Assembly (NCBI GenBank): GCA_021298835.1
Contig: JAJTHG010000006.1
Span: 1 to 50,250, forward strand
Source: Gemmatimonadota bacterium
GTDB taxonomy: Bacteria; Gemmatimonadota; Gemmatimonadetes; Gemmatimonadales; Gemmatimonadaceae
Reading direction: 5' to 3'
DNA: 50,250 nucleotides
The position numbers were made by a program, and so were the translations under genes. The notes beneath the pieces were generated by a model. It worked only from the letters and a program-made list of their open reading frames with translations, was not told the origin of the DNA and ran no database searches. This document shows positions 41,858-49,445 of this stretch, piece by piece. Within the stretch, counting starts at the first letter, position 1. Each line of letters begins with the position of its first letter.

Positions 41858-42133
41858 GTGTCTCTTCACGATCCGATCGTCGAGCGTCATCCGGCCGGTG
41901 CCACGGTGTACCTGTTCGGCACCCTGACGGAGCGCCTGGCGCTGCGCACGCTCGACCTGCTGCACCTCATGCCGGTGGCGATCCGCCGGACCCGCATTGA
42001 CCTGCACGGCATCGACCGGTTCGACTCGCGCGGGTTGGGCGTGCTGTCCGATGCCGTCTCGCGGTGGCGCCTCCTGAGCGGCGGAGAGGCCATCCTGACC
42101 GGTGCGGACACGGTGCTCTCGTTACATCCGTGA
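41858..42133 (+). CDS. STAS-domain protein
   Basis: 91 aa from the GTG at 41858, which has GGAAG about 8 bases upstream; a GTG at 41810 would add 16 residues. One domain: strand ATVYLFGTL, helix LALRTLDLLHL, strand IDLHGIDRFDSRGLGVLSDAVSRWRLL and AILTGA. The Asp-Ser in RFDSRGLG matches the phosphorylatable Ser of anti-anti-sigma STAS domains. It lies between phoR and the TonB-dependent receptor gene, with Pho-box-like repeats on both sides. No partner anti-sigma or phosphatase gene is near; its role in the phosphate response is unknown. Confidence 0.75.
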   Translation: MSLHDPIVERHPAGATVYLFGTLTERLALRTLDLLHLMPVAIRRTRIDLHGIDRFDSRGLGVLSDAVSRWRLLSGGEAILTGADTVLSLHP

Positions 42134-42156
42134 CACGGCCGTTACGCGGCCGTTGG
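42128..42156 (+). promoter_or_regulatory. putative Pho box upstream of the TonB-dependent receptor
   Basis: CCGTGAC (42128), CCGTTAC (42139) and CCGTTGG (42150), separated by ACGG and GCGG, give an exact 11-bp period. TACCGT at 42165-42170 is placed as a -10 would be for PhoB-type activation. The repeats begin at the stop of the STAS gene. Confidence 0.55.
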
Positions 42157-42242
42157 TAGTCCGGTACCGTGGTCCGGGAGCTTTCAGGCGTCGCCAGCCA
42201 CGTACCGGCGACCCTGTTTCGCTTCTTCCAGCCGTGAATTCC

Positions 42243-45029
42243 ATGCGTCGCATCAAGAGCTGGGCGCGCGTCGCGCGCCGCGTTGCAGTTGCCGGATTCG
42301 TCTGTGCGGGCGCGCCCATTGGCGCCCAGGCCCCCGCATCCGTCCCGACGGGCCGGATCGTCGGCAAGGTGGTGGACGCCGGATCGGGCAACGGCATCGC
42401 CGAGGCCCAGATCCAGGTGGTGGGCACGATGCTCGGGACAGCCTCCGGGGTGGGGGGGCGCTTCACCGTGGCCGGCGTGCCGGCGGGAACGGTGACCCTG
42501 CAGGTGCGCCGCATCGGCTATGCGCCGAAGACGGTGACGGGGCTGGTGCTGACGGCCGGGCAGGCGCTCGAGCAGAACATTGCGCTGTCAACGGTCGAGC
42601 TGAAGCTGGCGGCGGTCGTCGTCACGAGCGAGAAGGAGCGCGGGTCGGTCTCCGAGGCGCTCGACGCGCAGCGGACCGCGACGGGCCTCGTGAACGCCGT
42701 CACGGCCGAGCAGATCGCCAAGAGCCCGGACAACGATGCAGCGGCGGCCGCGCAGCGCGTCTCGGGCGTCTCGGTGCAGGACGGCAAGTTCATCCTGGTG
42801 CGCGGGCTGGGCGAGCGGTACACGACGGCCTCGCTCAACGGCGCGCGGCTGCCCAGCCCCGAGCCGGAGCGCAAGGTCGTGCCGCTCGACCTCTTCCCGA
42901 GCGGCATCCTGCAGTCGGTGACGACCTCGAAGACGTTCACCCCCGACCTGCAGGGCGACTTCTCCGGGGCGCAGGTGGACATCCGCACGCGCGAATTCCC
43001 GGCGCGGCGCCAGGTGACGTACTCGGTGTCGATGGGGGCGAACGACGCGGCGGCCTTCCGCGACGTGCTGCGCGCCCCGACGGCGGGCGGCGAGGCCTTC
43101 GCCCTGACCGGGTCGGCGCGGCAGATGCCGGGCGTACTGGCCGGCACGAACTTCCGCGGGTCGGTCTCGCAGCAGCAGCAGAACGCGATCGTGCTCGGCT
43201 TCCGCAACGCGTGGACGCCGCAGTCGGGGACGGGAACACCGAACATGTCGGTCGGCGCGTCGATCGGCGGCAACGATCCGCTCTTCGGGCACCGGATCGG
43301 CTACCTCGTCAGCGGGTCGTACTCGCTCTCGCAGGAGGTCCGGCGCAACGAGGTCAACGGCACGGCGATCCTGAGCAGCGGCGAGACGCTGCCCTTCGAC
43401 GGGCCGTTCGTCGGCTCCACGGGCCGGCAGAGCGCGCAGTGGGGCGGCATCGCGAACTTCTCGACGCTGCTGGGTCGGAACACCCGGGTCGCCTTCAACA
43501 ACACGTACAATCGCCAGGGCGACAACGAAGCGCGGATCGACATCGGTAACAGCGAGAACCTCGCCACGACGATCCAGCGGTCCACGCTCCGGTACGTCGA
43601 GCGCAGCATCTGGTCGTCGCAGCTGGCGATCGAGCAGCAGGCAGGCCGGCACGCGCTCGACTACTCGCTGACGGTGTCGGGCTCGACCCGCCGCGAGCCG
43701 GACCGCGCCGACGTGGTGCGGTTCCAGACGACCGGATCGACCGGGCAGCCGGTCCTCTCGGTGCTGTCGTCCGCGCTCGACGGCGCGCGTCGCCTGTTCT
43801 TCAACCTGTGGGAGGAGAACGCGGTCGCGCAGCTGCACGACAAGATCGCGATCGGCGGCGAGGGGGCCGGCAACTTCCTCAAGGTCGGCGCCTACGGGCG
43901 GGCCACGCGCCGCTCGGCCGACGCCCCGATCTTTTCGATCCTCTCCCCGACCCTGACGTCGGACCAGCTCGCCCGTCCGGCCGAGGAGATCTTCACGAAC
44001 CAGTTCGCCTGCGGGACCTGCGCGAACTTCAACATTCAGCCGATCGGCCAGTCCGGTTCGTACGTCGCGAACGACCAGACGATGGCCGGCTACGCGATGG
44101 CGGACTTCGGCCTGGGGTCTCGGGTCCGGGTGATCACGGGCGCGCGTGTCGAGTACGCGCGGATCGCGATCGACGCCGAGACGCAGCTGGGGGCGCGCTT
44201 CCCGGCCCGGCTCCGGAACACCGACGTGCTGCCCTCGCTGGTGGTGAACACGAAGCTGGGCGAGAACTCCGCGCTCCGCTTCGCCGCGTCGCAGACGCTG
44301 GCGCGCCCGGAGTACCGGGAGCTCGCGCCGATCCTCTTCCGCGACGTGCTGGGCGGGATGAACCTCTCGGGCAACCCGGATCTGGTGCGGTCGCTGATCC
44401 AGAACGCCGACCTGCGCTGGGAGTGGTTCCCGTCGTCCTCCGAGGTGCTCTCGGCGGGCGTGTTCTTCAAGAACTTCCAGGACCCGATCGAGCGCGTCGA
44501 GGTCGGCACCTCGGGCTCGTCGCAGCAGCGCTTCGTGAACGCCGAGGGCGCGCGCAACTTCGGGCTCGAGCTCGAGGCGCGGAAGGGGCTCGGGCTCCTC
44601 GGCCGCTGGGCGGACGGTTTGACAGCGTTCTCGAACGTGACGCTCATGCGCAGCCAGATCCGCCTCGGCAACCAGCAGGGGGTGTCGCAGACGAATCCGA
44701 ACCGGCCCATGGTCGGGCAGGCACCGTACGTCGTCAACGGCGGCGTGACGTGGGCCAGCGAGAGCGATCGGTCCTCGGCCACGCTGCTCTACAACCGCGT
44801 CGGGCGCCGCATCTTCGCGGCGGGGCCGTCGCCGCTGCCGGACCTCTACGAGGAGGCGCGCGACGTGCTCGACGCATCGCTGCGGCTCGGGATCACCCGC
44901 GTGCTCTCGATGCGCGTGGATGCCCGGAACCTGCTCGACGCCCGGTACCAGATCACGCAGGGGGCCGTGCGGCGCGAGGCGTACAACGCGGGGCGGGTCT
45001 TCCAGATCGGGTTCAACTGGCGGCCCTGA
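42243..45029 (+). CDS. TonB-dependent receptor with carboxypeptidase-like N-domain
   Basis: 928 aa. Signal peptide (cleavage near PIGAQ), then a CarbopepD_reg beta-sandwich (about 35-120, GRIVGKVVDAGSGNGIAEA), the plug (about 140-260, LVRGLGERYTTASLNGARLPSP and QSVTTSKTFTPDLQGDFSG) and a 22-strand barrel ending VFQIGFNWRP. It imports a substrate across the outer membrane using TonB energy. The ATG at 42243 is used (GTG at 42234 is possible). Its place between phoBR and pst, downstream of a Pho-box-like repeat, suggests a phosphate-containing ligand; this is inference. Confidence 0.9.
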   Translation: MRRIKSWARVARRVAVAGFVCAGAPIGAQAPASVPTGRIVGKVVDAGSGNGIAEAQIQVVGTMLGTASGVGGRFTVAGVPAGTVTLQVRRIGYAPKTVTGLVLTAGQALEQNIALSTVELKLAAVVVTSEKERGSVSEALDAQRTATGLVNAVTAEQIAKSPDNDAAAAAQRVSGVSVQDGKFILVRGLGERYTTASLNGARLPSPEPERKVVPLDLFPSGILQSVTTSKTFTPDLQGDFSGAQVDIRTREFPARRQVTYSVSMGANDAAAFRDVLRAPTAGGEAFALTGSARQMPGVLAGTNFRGSVSQQQQNAIVLGFRNAWTPQSGTGTPNMSVGASIGGNDPLFGHRIGYLVSGSYSLSQEVRRNEVNGTAILSSGETLPFDGPFVGSTGRQSAQWGGIANFSTLLGRNTRVAFNNTYNRQGDNEARIDIGNSENLATTIQRSTLRYVERSIWSSQLAIEQQAGRHALDYSLTVSGSTRREPDRADVVRFQTTGSTGQPVLSVLSSALDGARRLFFNLWEENAVAQLHDKIAIGGEGAGNFLKVGAYGRATRRSADAPIFSILSPTLTSDQLARPAEEIFTNQFACGTCANFNIQPIGQSGSYVANDQTMAGYAMADFGLGSRVRVITGARVEYARIAIDAETQLGARFPARLRNTDVLPSLVVNTKLGENSALRFAASQTLARPEYRELAPILFRDVLGGMNLSGNPDLVRSLIQNADLRWEWFPSSSEVLSAGVFFKNFQDPIERVEVGTSGSSQQRFVNAEGARNFGLELEARKGLGLLGRWADGLTAFSNVTLMRSQIRLGNQQGVSQTNPNRPMVGQAPYVVNGGVTWASESDRSSATLLYNRVGRRIFAAGPSPLPDLYEEARDVLDASLRLGITRVLSMRVDARNLLDARYQITQGAVRREAYNAGRVFQIGFNWRP

Positions 45030-45043
45030 CCGCGCCCGGTTCG

Positions 45044-45087
45044 CGACACCGCCCCGCCCCGCCCGTCCGGGCGGGGCGGTGTCGTTT
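45044..45087 (+). terminator. terminator after the TonB-dependent receptor
   Basis: Perfect 16-bp stem (45044-45059 with 45069-45084), loop of 9, followed by TTT. It lies 14 bases after the receptor stop and before the next Pho box, so the receptor is its own unit. Confidence 0.85.
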
Positions 45088-45128
45088 CGGGCGGTGCGAC
45101 GTCACCGGCGCACGGGCAAGGCAAGCCG

Positions 45129-45157
45129 CCGTGACGCGGCCGTGACGGATCGGTGAT
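45129..45157 (+). promoter_or_regulatory. putative Pho box upstream of the repeat lipoprotein
   Basis: CCGTGAC (45129), CCGTGAC (45140) and CGGTGAT (45151), separated by GCGG and GGAT, again with an 11-bp period. The first half is almost the same as the box before the receptor gene. Confidence 0.55.
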
Positions 45158-45237
45158 CGAAGCGGCACACGGTGCGGGCTTCTTTCGCGTGCGTCCGCGA
45201 CGGCGCCTCCCTTCCTCTCTCCCGCTCCGGGGATTTC

Positions 45238-46734
45238 ATGCGTTCTTCCTCCGTCTTCACCCGCTTCGCCGGGCTCGCGCTGGCCGGCGCCCTCGCGGCC
45301 TGCGACAGCGATTCGACCGCTCCCAAGCCGCCCGCCACGGGCGCCGCGGTGCTCGCCGGCTCGATCACCGGCGTCCGCACCTTGAGCAAGGACACGGTGT
45401 ACACGCTGCGCGGCTTCGTGTACGTCAACAGCGGCGGCGTGCTCAACATCCCGGCCGGCACGCGGCTCGTGGGTGACACGACCGTGCCGGGCTCGGCCCT
45501 GATCGTCCTTCGCGGCGCGCGTATCGAGGCCAACGGCACGGCGGCTGAACCGATCGTCCTCACCTCGGCGCGCTCGGCGGGCAACCGGGCCCCGGGCGAC
45601 TGGGGTGGCTTGGTGATCGTCGGCAACGCCACGGTCAACCGCGGCGGCGACGTGATCTTCGAGGGGTCGAACGCCTCGATTCCGGGTGCCAACCCCGCCG
45701 GCACCGTGTACTCGAACGGCACGAACGACGCCGACAACAGCGGCACGCTCCGCTACGTGCGCGTCGAGTTCGCCGGCTTCGCGGTGGCCGCCGACCAGGA
45801 GCTGAACTCGTTCACGTTCGCCGCCGTGGGCAGCGGCACGACGCTCGAGTACCTGCAGGCCCTCGCCGGCCTCGACGACCACTACGAGTGGTTCGGCGGC
45901 ACCGTGAATGCCCGCTTCCTCGTCTCGTACGAGTCGGGTGACGACCACTACGACGCGTCCGAGGGTTACCGCGGCCGGGTCCAGTACGCGATCGCCTACC
46001 AGAGCACGATCCTGCAGCCGCGCCCCGGCACCGGCTCGAACTCGTCGGACCCGCAGGGCTTCGAGGTGGATGGCTGCAACGGCACCGGCTGCGGCACGGG
46101 GGCGACCGCCCCGCCGGCCGGCGGCAACGTGCAGTCCGCCACGCCGTACAACATGAACGTCTTCGCCAACTTCACGGTCGTCGGTCCCGGCGCGGTCGGC
46201 GGCGCGTTCTCGGCGGGCGGCTCGGGCGGCGTGGGCGCGGTGCTCCGGCGCGGCACGGGCGGCGTGTACGTGAACGGCGTCATCGCGCGCTGGCCGCGGC
46301 TGGGCGTGTCGCTCCGCGACACGACCTCGCAGAACCGGCTCACGGCCGACTCGCTCAACTTCCGCAGCGTCCTGATGGTGGACAACGGCTCGGTCACGAA
46401 CCGCACGTGGGATTCGACGACCGTCGGTGCCGCGATGCGGACGGCCGTCGGCACCGGCTTCGGCAACGACACGACCGGGTCCTTCGCCGCCATCTATCCG
46501 GGCGTGCCGCTGTCGCCGACGCTTGCGACGACCGGCGCCAACTTCGACTGGACCCCGGCGGCCGGCAGCGCGGTGGCCACGGGCGGCACCGGGCCGTTCG
46601 GCGCCCTGACGGGGACGAACGGCGCCCGGATCTCGGGCCGCGCCGGCGCCCTCACGGGGACCACGTTCCGCGGGGCAGCCGACCCGACCGGCGCCAAGTG
46701 GTGGCAGGGCTGGACGACCTACGCCCGCAACTGA
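45238..46734 (+). CDS. beta-helix-like repeat lipoprotein in the phosphate locus
   Basis: 498 aa. Lipobox LAAC with Cys22. The mature part is Gly/Asn/Thr/Ser-rich with short hydrophobic strands (FVYVNSGGVLNIPAGTRLVGD, ALIVLRGARIEANGTAAEPIVLTSA, WGGLVIVGNATV), a right-handed parallel-helix pattern, then DDHYEWFGGTVNARFLVSYESGDDHYD, an acidic, His-containing patch that could bind metal, and ends KWWQGWTTYARN. The family often follows a TonB-dependent receptor in phosphate loci of Gram-negative bacteria, but its activity is not known to me. GGGGAT Shine-Dalgarno. A Pho-box-like repeat and two terminators frame it as a separate transcript. Confidence 0.75.
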   Translation: MRSSSVFTRFAGLALAGALAACDSDSTAPKPPATGAAVLAGSITGVRTLSKDTVYTLRGFVYVNSGGVLNIPAGTRLVGDTTVPGSALIVLRGARIEANGTAAEPIVLTSARSAGNRAPGDWGGLVIVGNATVNRGGDVIFEGSNASIPGANPAGTVYSNGTNDADNSGTLRYVRVEFAGFAVAADQELNSFTFAAVGSGTTLEYLQALAGLDDHYEWFGGTVNARFLVSYESGDDHYDASEGYRGRVQYAIAYQSTILQPRPGTGSNSSDPQGFEVDGCNGTGCGTGATAPPAGGNVQSATPYNMNVFANFTVVGPGAVGGAFSAGGSGGVGAVLRRGTGGVYVNGVIARWPRLGVSLRDTTSQNRLTADSLNFRSVLMVDNGSVTNRTWDSTTVGAAMRTAVGTGFGNDTTGSFAAIYPGVPLSPTLATTGANFDWTPAAGSAVATGGTGPFGALTGTNGARISGRAGALTGTTFRGAADPTGAKWWQGWTTYARN

Positions 46735-46757
46735 CGCCTCCGGCGCGGTAGCTTTCA

Positions 46758-46798
46758 GGCGGCCGGTGCCCTCCGGGCACCGGCCGCCGCTGCGTTTT
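46758..46798 (+). terminator. terminator/attenuator before the pst genes
   Basis: Perfect 14-bp stem (46758-46771 with 46775-46788), loop TCC, then GCTGC-GTTTT. It follows the repeat lipoprotein stop by 24 bases. The T run is separated from the stem by six bases, so some read-through into the pst genes is possible. Confidence 0.75.
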
Positions 46799-46814
46799 CC
46801 CTCCCTCTCGACCC

Positions 46815-47426
46815 GTGTCCCGTCTCCTCCCGCTCGCGGCACTCGTGACGGCCGCCGCGATCGGCGCGGCCTGCGCCGAACCCGCCAAGGACGCGCCGGC
46901 CCCCAAGGCCGGCGTGATCGACAGTGCCCTGCCGATCGCCGAGCTGCTCCGTCGCTTCCGGGCGGAGCTGCCCGACACCGCGCCGGTGCGCGCGTTCGCG
47001 CACGGCGCCCCCAGCCGCGACAGTCTGGTGCGCCGCTTCGTCGCGGCGCTCAACGCGCGCGACACGAACGCCATGCGCGAGATGATGCTGAGCAAGGCGG
47101 AGTTCGCGTGGCTCTACTACGACGAGCACTTCCTCTCGAAGCCGCCGTACGAGATGCCGCCCTGGCTCATGTGGCAACGCGCGATCCAGCTGTCGGACAA
47201 CGGGCTGGCGACGGCATTCGGCGAGTTCGGCGGCCGCGCGCTCGCCTTCGAGCGCGTCACCTGTCCCGACTCCGTGCCAAAGGCATCGGGGGCGCTGCAG
47301 CTGTGGGACTTCTGCGTGGTCCGGATGCGGACGCCCAGGCGCGAGGTGATCGAGAACCGGTTCTTCGGCACCATCGTCGGCCGCGACGGCCGGTGGAAGT
47401 TCGTCTCCTACGCGAGCGACCTGTGA
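46815..47426 (+). CDS. small lipoprotein of unknown function preceding pstS
   Basis: 203 aa from a GTG at 46815. Signal peptide with likely lipidated Cys20 (IGAAC). The mature protein is one alpha/beta domain with RDSLVRRFVAALNARDTNAMREMML near the start, the helical part of a cystatin/NTF2-like fold, and the C-terminal FFGTIVGRDGRWKFVSYASDL strands, also like NTF2. Two Cys (VTCPDS, WDFCVV) may pair. No catalytic residue was recognised. The stop overlaps pstS (GTGA), tying it to phosphate uptake. Confidence 0.75.
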   Translation: MSRLLPLAALVTAAAIGAACAEPAKDAPAPKAGVIDSALPIAELLRRFRAELPDTAPVRAFAHGAPSRDSLVRRFVAALNARDTNAMREMMLSKAEFAWLYYDEHFLSKPPYEMPPWLMWQRAIQLSDNGLATAFGEFGGRALAFERVTCPDSVPKASGALQLWDFCVVRMRTPRREVIENRFFGTIVGRDGRWKFVSYASDL

Positions 47427-48508
47427 CGCCCCCGCTGTCCCGCCAGCGGTTCGCCGCCCTGCTCGTCGGCGTGGTCCTGGCGGCCTGCGCCCCGAAGGAC
47501 GCGTCCGTTGACGACGCCGCCCCGGCCCCGGCCGGGGGCACCTCGATCGATCTCACGGGCGCCGGCGCGACGTTCCCGTATCCGCTCTACTCGCGGTGGT
47601 TCTCGGAATACGCCACCAAGACGGGCGTGCGCATCAACTACCAGTCCATCGGCTCCGGCGGCGGCATCCGCCAACTCCGTGAGGGCGTCGTGGACTTCGG
47701 GGCCTCCGAGGCGCCGCTCACCGACGCCGAGATCGCGGCCATCCCGCGCGGCAAGGTGCTGCAGGTGCCGGCGGTGGTCGGCGGCGTGGTGATGGTCTAC
47801 AACCTCGGCGACGGCGTGCCGGAGCTCAAGTTCACGGCCGACGTGATCGCCGACATCTACCTTGGCCGCATCACCCGCTGGAACGACCCGCGCATCGCCG
47901 CGCTCAACGCCGGCGTGTCGCTCCCGGCGCAGGACATCCTTGTCGTCTATCGCGCCGACGGCAGCGGCACGACGTACGTCTTCACCGACTGGCTCACGCG
48001 CGTGAGCGCCGACTGGGCGCGCGGCCCGGGGCACGGCAAGGACATCCGCTGGCCCGTCGGGATCGGCGCGAAGGGCAACGAAGGCGTCGCCGGCCAGGTG
48101 AAGACGACCCCGTGGACGATCGGCTTCGTGGAACTCGCGTACGCCACGCAGAACCGGCTGCCCTCGGCCGCGCTGCGCAACCGCGCCGGCTTCTTCGTCG
48201 CCCCGACGGCGGGGGCGCTCGCGGCGGCCGCGCAGGGCGTGGAGAAGCGGCTCCCGGGCCCCGACGACTTCCGCGTCTCGCTCGTGGATACGCCCGTCCC
48301 CGACGCGTACCCGCTCGCGTCGTTCTCCTGGCTGCTGTTCTTCGCCGAGCAGACCGACGCCGACAAGGGCCGCAAGCTCGTGGACTTCCTGCGGTGGGCC
48401 GTGCGGACCGGGCAGACGTCGGCCACGATACTCGACTACGCGCCGCTCCCGCAGCCGCTGGTGCAGCAGATCCTCGCGGCGCTCGACCGCGTGACGATCG
48501 GCGGCTGA
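47423..48508 (+). CDS. pstS: phosphate ABC transporter substrate-binding protein
   Basis: 361 aa. Lipobox LAAC with Cys22, so tethered to a membrane. GAGATFPYPLYSRW, IGSGGGIRQL, VDFGASEAPLTDAE and YRADGSGTTYVFTDWL are the phosphate-binding loops of PstS; the family uses these Ser, Asp and Arg side chains to bind dianionic phosphate. GTG start at 47423 overlapping the small lipoprotein gene. pstC begins 10 bp later. Confidence 0.96.
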   Translation: MTPPLSRQRFAALLVGVVLAACAPKDASVDDAAPAPAGGTSIDLTGAGATFPYPLYSRWFSEYATKTGVRINYQSIGSGGGIRQLREGVVDFGASEAPLTDAEIAAIPRGKVLQVPAVVGGVVMVYNLGDGVPELKFTADVIADIYLGRITRWNDPRIAALNAGVSLPAQDILVVYRADGSGTTYVFTDWLTRVSADWARGPGHGKDIRWPVGIGAKGNEGVAGQVKTTPWTIGFVELAYATQNRLPSAALRNRAGFFVAPTAGALAAAAQGVEKRLPGPDDFRVSLVDTPVPDAYPLASFSWLLFFAEQTDADKGRKLVDFLRWAVRTGQTSATILDYAPLPQPLVQQILAALDRVTIGG

Positions 48509-48518
48509 CGGAGGCGCG

Positions 48519-49445
48519 ATGATCGGGGCCGGCGACCGCGCCTGGCGCGCGACCACCGGACTGGCGGCCGCCGTGATCCCTGCGGCGTTGCTGCTGGTGA
48601 CCGTCGTGCTGGTGGTCGGCGCGTGGCCCGCCCTCGCGGACGCCGGGCCGGGCCTCGTCGCGAGCCGGACGTGGGACCCGGGCCGCGGGACCTTCGGTGC
48701 CGGTGCCGCGCTCGTGGGCACGCTGCTGACGAGTCTTCTCGCCGTCCTCGTGGCCGCCCCGCTCGGCGTGGCCACGGCTGTCGTGACCGTCGAACTCGCG
48801 GGCCCACGGCTCTCGCGCGTCCTCGCCGCGCTGTCGGACCTGCTCGCCGCCGTTCCGAGCATCGTTTACGGCCTCTGGGGCGCGGCGGTGCTCGTTCCCC
48901 TGCTCCGCTCCGAGCTCTTCCCGCGGCTCAAGCCCCTGGGGCGCGTCATCCCCCTCCTCGCCGGCCCGGCCTACGGCCCGAGCCTCCTGGCCGCGGCGCT
49001 GCTGCTGGCGCTGATGATCCTGCCGTACGTCACCGCCGTCTCCCGCGAGGTGATCGCCGCCGTGCCAAGGAGCCAGCGAGAGGCGGCGCTCGCCCTCGGG
49101 GCCACCCGCTGGGAGATGCTGCGCGACGCGGTCCTGCCCGGGGCCCGCCACGGCATCCTGGGTGGCGTGGCCCTCGCTCTCGGTCGCGCGCTCGGCGAGA
49201 CCATGGCGGTGACGATGGTGATCGGCAACCGCCACGACCTGAGCTGGTCGCTCCTGTCGCCTGGGTACACGCTCTCGTCGCTGCTGGCGAACGAGTTCGG
49301 CGAGGCCTCGGGCGACCGGCACCTGGCCGCGCTGATGGCCGTCGCCCTGCTGCTGCTGGTCGTGACGCTGCTCGTCAACGCCGTCGCCCGCGGCCTCGTG
49401 CGGTCGGTGCGCAGCGGGCGTTCGTCGCTCGAGGTGGCGCGGTGA
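48519..49445 (+). CDS. pstC: phosphate ABC transporter permease PstC
   Basis: 308 aa. Six membrane segments. The cytoplasmic coupling motif of ABC permeases is at REAALALGATRWEMLRDAVLPGARHGILGG, and AVPSIVYGLWGAAVLVPLL and GRALGETMAVTMVIGN are typical of PstC. It forms the channel with PstA. The stop overlaps the pstA start (GTGA). Confidence 0.95.
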   Translation: MIGAGDRAWRATTGLAAAVIPAALLLVTVVLVVGAWPALADAGPGLVASRTWDPGRGTFGAGAALVGTLLTSLLAVLVAAPLGVATAVVTVELAGPRLSRVLAALSDLLAAVPSIVYGLWGAAVLVPLLRSELFPRLKPLGRVIPLLAGPAYGPSLLAAALLLALMILPYVTAVSREVIAAVPRSQREAALALGATRWEMLRDAVLPGARHGILGGVALALGRALGETMAVTMVIGNRHDLSWSLLSPGYTLSSLLANEFGEASGDRHLAALMAVALLLLVVTLLVNAVARGLVRSVRSGRSSLEVAR

